Of a stretch of 16,807 nucleotides of DNA, positions 9,179 to 16,807 are shown piece by piece. Both the position numbers and the translations under genes were made by a program. The stretch is from contig JABCPU010001078.1 in NCBI GenBank assembly GCA_016800925.1, positions 1 to 16,807 on the forward strand. Direction: 5' to 3'. The notes beneath the pieces were generated by a model. The model was not told where the DNA came from and made no database searches. It was given only the letters and a program-made list of their open reading frames with translations. Each line of letters begins with the position of its first letter. Position 1 is the first letter of the stretch. The DNA comes from Suillus spraguei (lineage: Eukaryota > Basidiomycota > Agaricomycetes > Boletales > Suillaceae).

Positions 9179-10069
9179 TCTTACTTGTTGTCAGCGGCGT
9201 GAGTACAACAGAGAGTAATACTGACATCAATAAATGGCACTGTGATCGTATTGCTGCATGTTAAGAGTGTAAAAGAGGAACCTGATAGGCTGATATCCAT
9301 GACCCGTGCATGATATGCAGTATCTGGCGGCGGCATGAGCGGGCGTGATGTGACTGGCAGGTGTATGATTGTCAGCCATGCTGGGTGGCGCCTGCACAGA
9401 GTATCCAAACTTCACCGGTAGACTTGTAGTGCAGTCTGTGCTGTAATGACAATGTTCAAACACTTTGAGTCCTGGCAGCTCTTTTCGCTTGACACTCTGC
9501 TACCCCTTAATTCTCGTCGCGCACTCTGATATCTTTCTCATCTATTGTAGTGAATATATCTGGAAACAAGTCGTGGCCAAACGACAAGAAACACTGACGA
9601 AACACACGAAACAAAACAGAACCACGTTCTGGATTGCGAGACGACGACGATGGTAAGGTACAAGCTAAAGGAAAGAGGTGTCTACGGTGTAATGAACCAT
9701 GTGCGTAGGTGTACGTAAGCCACCAGGCTTACAATATCTAATTCTAATATTTTGATAATATTGAAATTATATATCGTCGTCGTCGTGGTAGTGTACAAAA
9801 AACACAAGCATAAGCACTCAGGGAACATAAAGAGCCGTGATGACACAGAAAAAAACAACGCGGTGGACAGAGATGTGATCGAGCTCCGGTGGCGTTTCGT
9901 GCTAAAGAAAGCAAAGGGGTGTCCTTGTATTGCTATGATCTAATCATATGGTAGAAGCCCAACCAATGGATAAGGCTTCCAGAGCCCATTTAACAAGAGT
10001 ATATAGTACATACAACCTTCAAATGCATATGCTGCTTTGCGTCGCAAAACGACCCTTCGCAATTCCATA
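9179..10069. other. Intergenic, nothing recognised
   Basis: Open frames on both strands here are short, and none shows a domain. There is a small (CGT)4 run at 9776-9787 next to an AT-rich patch (9731-9775). The part nearest 10069 is the 3' flank of the aspartic protease gene. Confidence 0.4.
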
Positions 10070-11544
10070 TTAGTTGGTATCGGCCGCAGTGAACTGGGTG
10101 GTGGAAAAACCGACGCAGTGGTTGGGGACATCAAACACGGTGTAAAAGCGCTGCATGAATGTGTAGCCATTAACAAAGTCATAGTCCCCTTCACCAATTC
10201 GCGTGCCGATGTCGTGAACAATGAGATATATGAAACTATCCTGACCACCAATCTGGGCGTTGAGAGCACGAGGCCAGATCTGGGCGTTACGGTTGAGAGT
10301 GAAGTCTTGCTGTGTAAAACGATGAACAAGGGGCGTGAGTGCTAACATAATTGACGTACGCCGTTAATATTGAAATTCAGGTCCTGCAGGGCATCGTACT
10401 GATTGCCGGTAATAACGAGAAGCCCAGTCGTAGGATCGTGTTGACCGCCGGTTTCAGTCTGGTAAATCTCAAAGGCCTCTATTGAACCCTAATTAGACCA
10501 TCCTTACTCGCTGCACTCTGGTGAATACACACCGGTGGCAATCCCAATAAGAATGTTTTCAGAATCGACAATACCAGCGGTGTTTGCTAAGATTAGTGTG
10601 GAGCCGTATGTGATGCTCTGATCGATACCCCAATAGTTCGATGGCAGGCGGGCGGTTGGTGATAGGACTGAAACAAAACAATTGCTATCAGCCTGGATTC
10701 CAGTGATCATATAGGAACTGAGGTAGCTTACGTGTATGCAATATTACCGATGTGGAAGTTATTGTCAGTTCCACCAAAGGTGAGTTGTCCAGCGGTTCCT
10801 GCCTGCCCACCGGCCCAGGGCCTAAAAAAGACACCAAGAATGTCCGCAGGAATGATGTTTTCGTGAGCTAGGTTGGAAGTGACAGTCGGGATTGTCACTG
10901 TTGGAGTTAGAGTCAGGGTGTTGAGTGTCAAGGCAACAGGCCCGATGCCAAGGACACCGTCAAAATCGAAGTCCAGTGCATGATCAGCAACACCGATCGG
11001 CTGCGAGATGACGGTGAGCCCAGGACCGACAGTGACGGTGTCATAATACAAAGTTCCTATAGATAATCGTAGGTATTTTCAACTTATGATATCATATTGT
11101 ATGTCATACCGTCCATGCGGCGGTCAGCATCGTAGGTGACCCGTACAGGTTCGTCAGCACGGACGCTGGTGGAGGTTTGCTGGTACGCAATACGGGCACC
11201 AACCCATGTGTTCGCGCTACCGCTATCGAGAACCAAGTTGTCTTCAATAATGCATTAGCAGCTGCATGTTTTTCAGTATTGAACTCACAGGTTGTGGGGG
11301 GGTTGCCAATATCAACCGCTATGGTGTAGGCAACAAAATTGTTTATAAGAGGAACGTTAAATTGACGTTGTCCGTGCTTGCTGGGACCCCTAAGGGCCTG
11401 CAAACGAGCTCTATCGTGCGCCACGAGGTTATAAGTACCATTGGAGAAATTTAGCCTACTGGTAATGGGGACGGAGGTGGGGGAATTGGCAGCTTTAACA
11501 AGCGATCCTGTGATTGACAAAACTAGGAGAAGAGCGGGGAACAT
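10070..11544 (-). CDS. Pepsin-family (A1, polyporopepsin-type) aspartic protease, probably inactive or misread
   Basis: Minus-strand exons are 11289-11544, 11110-11241, 10732-11056, 10533-10667 (or to 10684), 10360-10478 and 10070-10309. The N-terminus MFPALLLVLSITGSLVKA is a signal peptide, followed by a propeptide and the mature start region VAYTIAVDIGNPPTTYNLVL. The first active site is intact (LDSGSANTWVG). The second, usually DTGTT, reads VDSENIL: the Asp is kept, but the conserved Gly is Glu. The C-terminus (LNRNAQIWPRALNAQIGG, NGYTFMQRFYTVFD, CVGFSTTQFT) is typical. With the conserved acceptor at 10667 (reading TPIT) the frame slips by one base near 10656. An acceptor at 10684 keeps one 407-aa frame but replaces TPIT with TNCFVSVLSP. 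Secreted substrate degradation would be the family role; activity is doubtful here. Confidence 0.8.
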
Positions 11545-11580
11545 GGCTGACTGGAAAGTAATATCATACTCAGTGGCCCA

Positions 11581-11587
11581 TTATATA
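11581..11587 (-). promoter_or_regulatory. TATA box of the aspartic protease gene
   Basis: TATATAA on the minus strand lies 37 bp upstream of the start codon at 11544. This implies a very short 5' leader, as in many strongly expressed secreted-enzyme genes. Confidence 0.45.
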
Positions 11588-12764
11588 TGTGCTAGCGAAT
11601 TCAATGATGGCAATGTCGAGCACCTTAGTATTAGCCACGTATGAAACGTTCCCTCGGAAAAGCGATGACAAGTTAGCTGTGATCTGAATCATCACGAGTG
11701 TGAGGATTAGGCTTCCCAATAAAGTGTGACAAGAGACGGTTTATGCCAATACCAGGTGGCAGTAATTTACAATTCGCCTGTTTACCCATAGTTCAAATGT
11801 CACCATTAATACATTGACTTACCTCACGTTCATTTCCATAGAGATGCCGACCTATTATGAATGCACCTTGGTAGAACGAACGAGCGACGTCCAAGGATCT
11901 CCCGGTTATCGACTCTACCGCTGACTCGTCACAAAACTTGCTCATGTGGCATGTGACCACTGACAAGAAGCTCCAGGTCAACTTGAACAAGCATCTGCCA
12001 ATATGCGTCCATGTAAGCTTGCTCTCAATCCTTCCTATGTCATGGTTCCTAGTCTGCTTGTGGCATCGGCGCTGGTTGCACTCACCCTCTGTGACGAGGC
12101 TCTGGTCACATGCTCTTGAGGGTTGGCCACCCATCCCTGGAACACTAGAGAGAAGCCTCTTGGAGGAGGGGGTCTCTCAGACTATATATTCGCTACATGA
12201 TGATAGGGTCTGACAGTGCGTGGGAACATCTTCGAAGTGCTGCCAAGGGTGAATACGGGAACTCCAATCACTGCGGAAACGAGAATTTGATCAGGTCTGG
12301 GTGCGAAAAGACGACATAACCAGTATGTAATCAGAGGTGGAAAATCATGCAAATCCCGAGGTGACAGAGCAGTGGAAGTACCGGTTTCTGGTTCTAACCC
12401 GAGGTAGGATCACTGGTTCTTGCAGAGTCTGAATCTGCAATTCTGATGCTATTCCAACAACTGAATTATATCTGGTTTGCAGTGCCCACATGTCTCATTT
12501 TAGTCTGAATACCATCATGATTGTATCGGATTAGCATCTGAATACGAATACGAAGCTATCATATGACTATATGCTCTCCTATGGATCTGCCCCGCTCCCG
12601 GACGCTTTCAGTCGTTGCTCCTCTCGTTCCCTGCCTCTCACCACCACAATGTACGGCTCCCATTTCAACTTTCTAGAAGACAAGAAGTGCGTGCCACATA
12701 ACACATGTGTGATATATGGAAACACGCACCTTCTGACGAGGCAATGAGAAAAGTTTGGTTTAGC
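11588..12764. other. Intergenic, nothing recognised
   Basis: Overlapping open frames on both strands near 11793-12213 encode no domain I know. A plus-strand ATG at 12004 begins a hydrophobic peptide (VPSLLVASALVALTL) but stops after about 40 codons. A second TATA-like stretch (ACTATATAT) lies at 12180-12188. The stretch just before 12765 may hold further LINE sequence too decayed to read. Confidence 0.4.
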
Positions 12765-13346
12765 TATTCACCTGGGAAGATAACATCACATACCGTGTGA
12801 GGGCGAAACATGACTTTGTTGGGTTGGACCGTCGCAAAGAAACTCATTCTGGCGTTGTCAAGGTCAAAAGAAACAGTGAACATTTCAACAGACAACATAA
12901 GTTACACACCGTATGAGAATGGGCCGTCGCCAGAGCACCACCAGCATTGAAATCACGCACTTCCTCGTTGTTGGACAGTGACAAGCAGCCAACATCGGGC
13001 AAGCGAGTCAAATGACAAGAACACGGGAAATGAAATCGCTAGCCAGACGATACCCGGACTTCGATGTCACCTTATGATGGTCTCCAGGACATGAAGGAAT
13101 TCACAGAAATGAGTCGGCTGACAAGGAGGCAAAATTGGCAGCCATGAGGGGAACGAACAATAACGAACGAGAGAACCTACCCCGATATCTCAGACACGGC
13201 ACACTCCCACTCAGCATCTCCGCTCTAAAGCGAGCACACTGCCAAGAGACCCATTTCAGATGGAAGAGACTGTGGGCCAAGTCCCCGAGATATGAACATT
13301 TCCAAGGACTAGACCCAAACATCATTAACCGATCCTTCACATACTC
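12765..13346 (+). mobile_element. LINE (non-LTR retrotransposon) RNase H fragment, dead
   Basis: Pieces of an RNase H domain of the type carried by fungal LINEs appear in order: SYSPGKITSHTV then EGE (the Tyr codon is TGA at 12794-12796), KETVNISTDN, ARRYPDFDVTL, WSPGHEGIHRNESADKEAK and the trailing region LPRYLRHGTLPLS, AKSPRYEHFQGLDPNIINRSF. The metal-binding D/N-rich parts are recognisable, but frames shift between them and TGA interrupts the DVTL-W junction (13073-13075). The downstream zinc-finger tail normally found in these elements is missing, replaced by the 70-bp repeat. No reverse transcriptase is visible upstream. Confidence 0.75.
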
Positions 13347-13629
13347 TGAGAGCAGGACGCAACAAGAGTGCCATCAGGGTTGGGTATTAAGCAAGCCAAA
13401 AGATGAGAACACGCACTAGTTGGGAATGGGATGTGACCAGCGCATCATCAGGGTGAGTAAGTGAGCCAACAGACGAGAAATGCACTGCCTGAGAGCGGGA
13501 CACAGCCAAAGCATAATCAGGGTTGAGTGAGCAAGCTACCAGACGAGAAACGCACTGCCTGAGAGCGGGACGCGGTCAGATAATCATCAGCGTCGGTAAG
13601 CGAGCCAAAAGACAAAAACAGCATACTAC
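13347..13629 (+). repeat. 70-bp minisatellite, four diverged copies
   Basis: Copies begin at about 13347, 13420, 13490 and 13560. The last two are spaced exactly 70 bp, and the unit starts TGAGAGCGGGAC and ends CGAGAAACGCACTGCC. Copies differ by substitutions and small indels. Part of the unit (TCGGTAAGCGAGCCAAAAGA in copy 4) resembles RNase H sequence at 12995-13022, so the unit may derive from the LINE. Confidence 0.75.
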
Positions 13630-13939
13630 AGGGCCTGGCATCGTCACTCCGAAGGTCGAATGCGAAGGCAACTCTAGGTTGATGGCTCTCGTCTGATGTG
13701 TGTTTGAGTGGAAGATGAACTTGGCGAAATATTTAAACAAACAATAAGCAGAGGGTATTCAGACGGTCGAGAACACCATATACATGGCTGATTTGTGTTG
13801 GGACAGTATATATTTCACGAGCACATGAAGATCTGGAAAAGTCATCAGGAAATTGTTCGAAAATGATCTGAAAATGATCTGTTTGCAACTATGAGCTACA
13901 TTTTGCTACACACCTGATTTACGTCGGATTATGAGTTAG
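13630..13939. other. Upstream region of the CWC22 gene
   Basis: No gene is seen. There is an ATTTAAACAAACAATAAG patch at 13730-13747 and a doubled AAAATGATCTG at 13860-13881. A 12-bp match to the MITE terminal repeat at 13843-13854 has no partner. Confidence 0.35.
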
Positions 13940-14009
13940 GTACGTTTTACCTGTGATTATTCTTTCTGTCTCCCTCGGAATATCCTCTGATCAATTCTCG
14001 TTTCCGCAG
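13940..14009 (+). other. Possible intron in the CWC22 5' leader
   Basis: GTACGT at 13940 and a pyrimidine-rich tract ending TTTCCGCAG at 14009 look like a 70-bp intron just upstream of the proposed start codon. This is inferred from splice signals only. Confidence 0.3.
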
Positions 14010-14092
14010 TGAATGGTTTGTCGTGTACTGCTGACTAAGCGTATAGCAAGCATTGAAGAAACTCCCACGAGTTCAGTTCATCACGGACGACG

Positions 14093-16807
14093 ATGGCAAC
14101 AACAGTCCTACCCCCTCAAATTGCTTCAGATGATTCTTCTGGGCGTAGAAAGAGGTACTTATATCGTGTTTTTGAAATATTCAACCGCTTATATACTTTC
14201 AGGTCTCCGTTCTCGCTCACCTGGTGAACCAGACGGCATTCCACCGGCAACTCGTCGTCTTCGCAGTCACCGTCTCGCGTTCATATAGACCTTCCTCGTG
14301 TAAGTGATGTGGACCCCATTCGACGGGCAGAAAGAGAGAGGCAACTCGCTGCAAATATAGCAGCCATGAACCTCGAAAAAAGCGTCAAATTCCCGAATGC
14401 AGGACGGCGCACAGGACGAAGCAGAGAAGAAGCTGAATTTGCCAAGCTCATAGGCTCACGCTCTGGCGGCGTGTACATGCCCCCTGCACGTCTACGTGCC
14501 TTACAAGCCGCCGCCGCAATGATAAAACCAGCCCGGAATACCAGCGATTGTCTTGGGATGCCCTCCGCAAATCTCTCACTGGTATTGTCAACCGAGTCAA
14601 TATTGCGAATATAAAGCAAATTGTCCCTGAACTCTTCTCCGAAAATCTCATCCGCGGTCGAGGCCTTTTTTCCCGGAGCATCATGAAGGCGCAGTCATCA
14701 AGTTTGCCATTTACGCCTGTATTTGCTGCTGTGGTGGCCGTCATCAACACAAAACTTCCTCAAGTGGGAGAACTTGTTCTCACTCGTTTGGTTAGTCAAT
14801 TTAGACGATCGTTCAAGCGAAATGACAAGGTAAACAGATCCGAAAGTTACAGTCGAATTTCGAGATTGCTCACGTCACCTTCCAAGATTGTATGCCACTC
14901 AACAACGACTTTTATCGCTCATCTCGTCAATCAAGCCGTCGCTCATGAAATCATAGCACTCCAATCTTAGTTCTTCTTCTTGAGCGGCCCACCGATGACT
15001 CGATTGAAATTGCTGTCGGCTTCATGCGCGAAGTAGGCGCCTTCCTCGCGGAAAACTCACCAAAGGCCAATGCAACTGTCTTTGAGCGATTCCGTGCTGT
15101 CTTAAACGAAGGGTCGATCAGCCACAGGGTTCAATATATGATCGAAGTCCTGATGCAAACTCGGAAGGATAAGTACAAGGACAACCCCATCCTTCCTGAA
15201 GGCCTTGACTTGGTTGAAGAGGAAGAGCAGATTACACATCAAATCCAGCTTGAGGAAGAGCTTCAGGTCCAGGAAGGACTGAGTGCGTGCTCATGTTCTA
15301 ACAAAGGAGATTTTACCTGAATTTTGCATGTAGATATTTTCAAGTTTGATCCTAATTATCTGGAGAACGAGGAAAAGTACAAATCTATTAAGGCTGAGAT
15401 TCTAGGTGAAGGTTCAGAGGACGAAGAATCTGGCTCTGAAGAGTCGTCTAGCGAGGATGAAGACGAAGGTTGTTTTGTTCTGCATCATATCTCGAGTTAC
15501 GAGTTCATGTCATGCAGTGGTCGCAGACAAAGAAGGCATCGAAGACCGTACGGAGACCAATCTCGTGAACCTGCGTAGAACGATCTATTGACTATCATGA
15601 ACGCCCTCAATTATGAAGAAGCTGTACATAAGCTCCTCAAAGTACAGATCAAAGAAGGCGATGAGGTACGTGGTCGTATAGTCAACACTTCGCAGGTGCT
15701 TGACATGCTTTTAGATTGAGCTCATCAACATGGTAATCGAATGTTGCTCTCAAGAACGTTCTTACTCCACCTTCTATGGTCTTGTTGGAGAGCGCTTCAG
15801 TAAACTCAATCGTGTCTGGACAGATGCTCTTGAGCAGGCTTTCGTCAATTACTACACAACAATCCATCGGTATGAGACTAATCGCCTGCGCAATATTTCT
15901 CGTTTCTTCGGGCACATGCTTGCGACGGACGCTATCTCCTGGATCGTGCTCGAGTGTGTTAAGATCAACGAGGAGGATACGACGAGCTCGAGCCGTATTT
16001 TCATCAAGATTATGACGCAAGAGATGATGGAGAGTATGGGATTGAAAACGCTCGCGGAGAGGTTTAAGGATGAACAGATCAAGCATGCGACCAAGGACAT
16101 GTTCCCAATGGACAATCCGAAAAACACGCGGTTCTCCATCAACTTCACGAGCATTGGACTTGGTGTTCTCACTGAGGAAATGAGAGATTACTCAAGGTAT
16201 GTCAAGTCTACAGGCCCGAGGGCATCGAAGTGACTCATTCTTTCTGCAATAGAATGCTCCACGCCTCATTATGGAACAACGACGTGCCATGTTGGAGCAA
16301 GAATCGAGTTCATCTAGCAGCGACTCTGATTCATCTGATTCTGACTCTGATTCTGAGTCCGACTCTGGCTCGGACAGTTCCCCATCAGATTCTGAATCTT
16401 CTGTGGACTCTAGCGGCGTCGGCGAACTCCTTCTCCCCTCGCAGAGGGCGGATGAGTCGCGTTCTCTGCCGCGCCGTAGTGTGCGAGATAACTCCCGTCG
16501 TCCCGCTGCACGTCGTGATGGGCGGGACGACTCACGTAGCCCACCCCCACGCCGTGGCGCCCGAGATGACCACGACACCCGCCCCCACCCCCACGTCGTG
16601 GTGCTCGAGACGAGTCTCGCTCGCCTCCTCCACGTCGAGGCGGACGCTACTCCTCCCGCACTCCGTCCCCATCGCCTCCCCGCGACAAAGGGATGGACGA
16701 ATATACCCGTCGCGATTCTCCTCCCCACCGGAGAGATGAACCGGTCCCCTCCGCTCGCAAGCGGATATGGATGTACGGGATCGAGGTGGCGGGATGTTGG
16801 ATATGAA
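14093..16807 (+). CDS. cwc22: Pre-mRNA-splicing factor CWC22 homologue; frame broken by several single-base indels; runs off window
   Basis: Exons: 14093-14154, 14203-14829, 14887-15282, 15334-15468, 15517-15665, 15715-16196, 16253-end. The product matches CWC22/nucampholin, the spliceosome protein that also recruits eIF4A3 for exon-junction complexes. Landmarks are GGVYMPPARLRALQ, the MIF4G domain (SWDALRKSLTGIVNRVNIAN through RVQYMIEVLMQTRKD), the acidic linker EDEESGSEESSSEDEDE, the MA3 domain (RRTIY, EEAVHKLLKV, ETNRLRNISRFFGHML, TTSSSRIFIKI) and a Ser/Asp- then Arg/Ser-Pro-rich tail. Reading frames jump at 14518-14528, 14963-14964, 15588-15589, 16190-16191, 16582-16592 and 16763-16764. 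Each is repaired in principle by one extra base, in nearly every case in a short homopolymer. A TGA at 14225-14227 also interrupts the N-terminus. The usual NFFTSIGLG has one Phe (NFTSIGLG). No decay is seen between breaks, so sequencing error is likelier than a pseudogene. Confidence 0.9.

Noticed and set aside
9181..9463. Two overlapping minus-strand frames of 75-78 codons
   Set aside because: They occupy the same bases in different frames, and neither shows a signal peptide or domain.
9752..9943. 63-codon frame with a valine run
   Set aside because: The valine run is the (CGT/GTC) simple repeat, and the rest is low-complexity charged sequence.
11793..12213. Opposing open frames of 91 and 113 codons; possible small secreted or hydrophobin-like protein
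   Set aside because: The hydrophobic start at 12004 ends in a stop after about 40 codons, and there is no hydrophobin cysteine spacing.
12345..12425. tRNA- or SINE-like A and B boxes (AGCAGTGG, GGTTCTAACCC)
   Set aside because: The boxes are only about 28 bp apart, too close for a tRNA promoter, and no cloverleaf can be drawn.
13347..13629. Could the tandem repeats be a CRISPR array?
   Set aside because: The whole 70-bp unit repeats with divergence and there are no unique spacers. The genome is also fungal.
13843..13854. CATCAGGAAATT, identical to the first 12 bp of the MITE end
   Set aside because: It is not followed by the rest of the terminal repeat and has no partner or TA on the left. 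It is probably chance.
15682..16728. Long minus-strand frames opposite CWC22
   Set aside because: They are shadows of the conserved plus-strand exons; the arginine- and serine-rich one mirrors the repetitive tail.

Overview
The window looks like a piece of an Agaricomycete (mushroom-forming basidiomycete) genome. Nearly every gene is cut by short introns of about 47-82 bp with GT..AG ends. The gene content also fits: an F-box/LRR-like protein, a polyporopepsin-type aspartic protease, a DUF6533-type membrane protein tail and a LINE RNase H remnant. Genes were reconstructed by hand-splicing on conserved protein motifs, so most exon edges are inferred.

Layout: (1) 1-228 is a possible 3' end of a gene cut by the window edge. 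(2) 407-953 holds two nearly identical copies of a 273-bp TA-flanked MITE, the second inserted into the first in opposite orientation; a decayed third end lies at 956-978. (3) 1701-2492 (+) encodes the C-terminal part of a multi-pass membrane protein whose 5' half I cannot find. (4) 3215-5800 (+) is an intact 11-exon gene for a T-cell immunomodulatory protein/ITFG1 (LINKIN) homologue, 680 aa. (5) 5936-7093 (-) is an intact 4-exon LACTB2-like metallo-beta-lactamase, 329 aa, convergent with ITFG1. (6) 7285-8521 (+) is an F-box protein divergent from it across a 191-bp shared promoter. (7) About 8855-9178 is a decayed duplicate of that divergent block, with the start of both genes. (8) 10070-11544 (-) is a pepsin-family aspartic protease with an altered second active-site motif and a frame problem at one splice junction. 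(9) 12765-13346 (+) is a dead LINE RNase H fragment, followed by a 70-bp minisatellite (13347-13629). (10) 14093 to the window end (+) is the spliceosome factor CWC22, strongly conserved but split by at least six apparent single-base deletions, nearly all in short homopolymers.

The genes do not form a pathway or cluster; this is ordinary housekeeping and accessory chromosome sequence with mobile-element debris. I see no new biological system. The points worth a second look are the nested MITE, the concentration of indels in CWC22 while ITFG1 and the lactamase are clean, the protease active-site change, and the duplicated divergent promoter.
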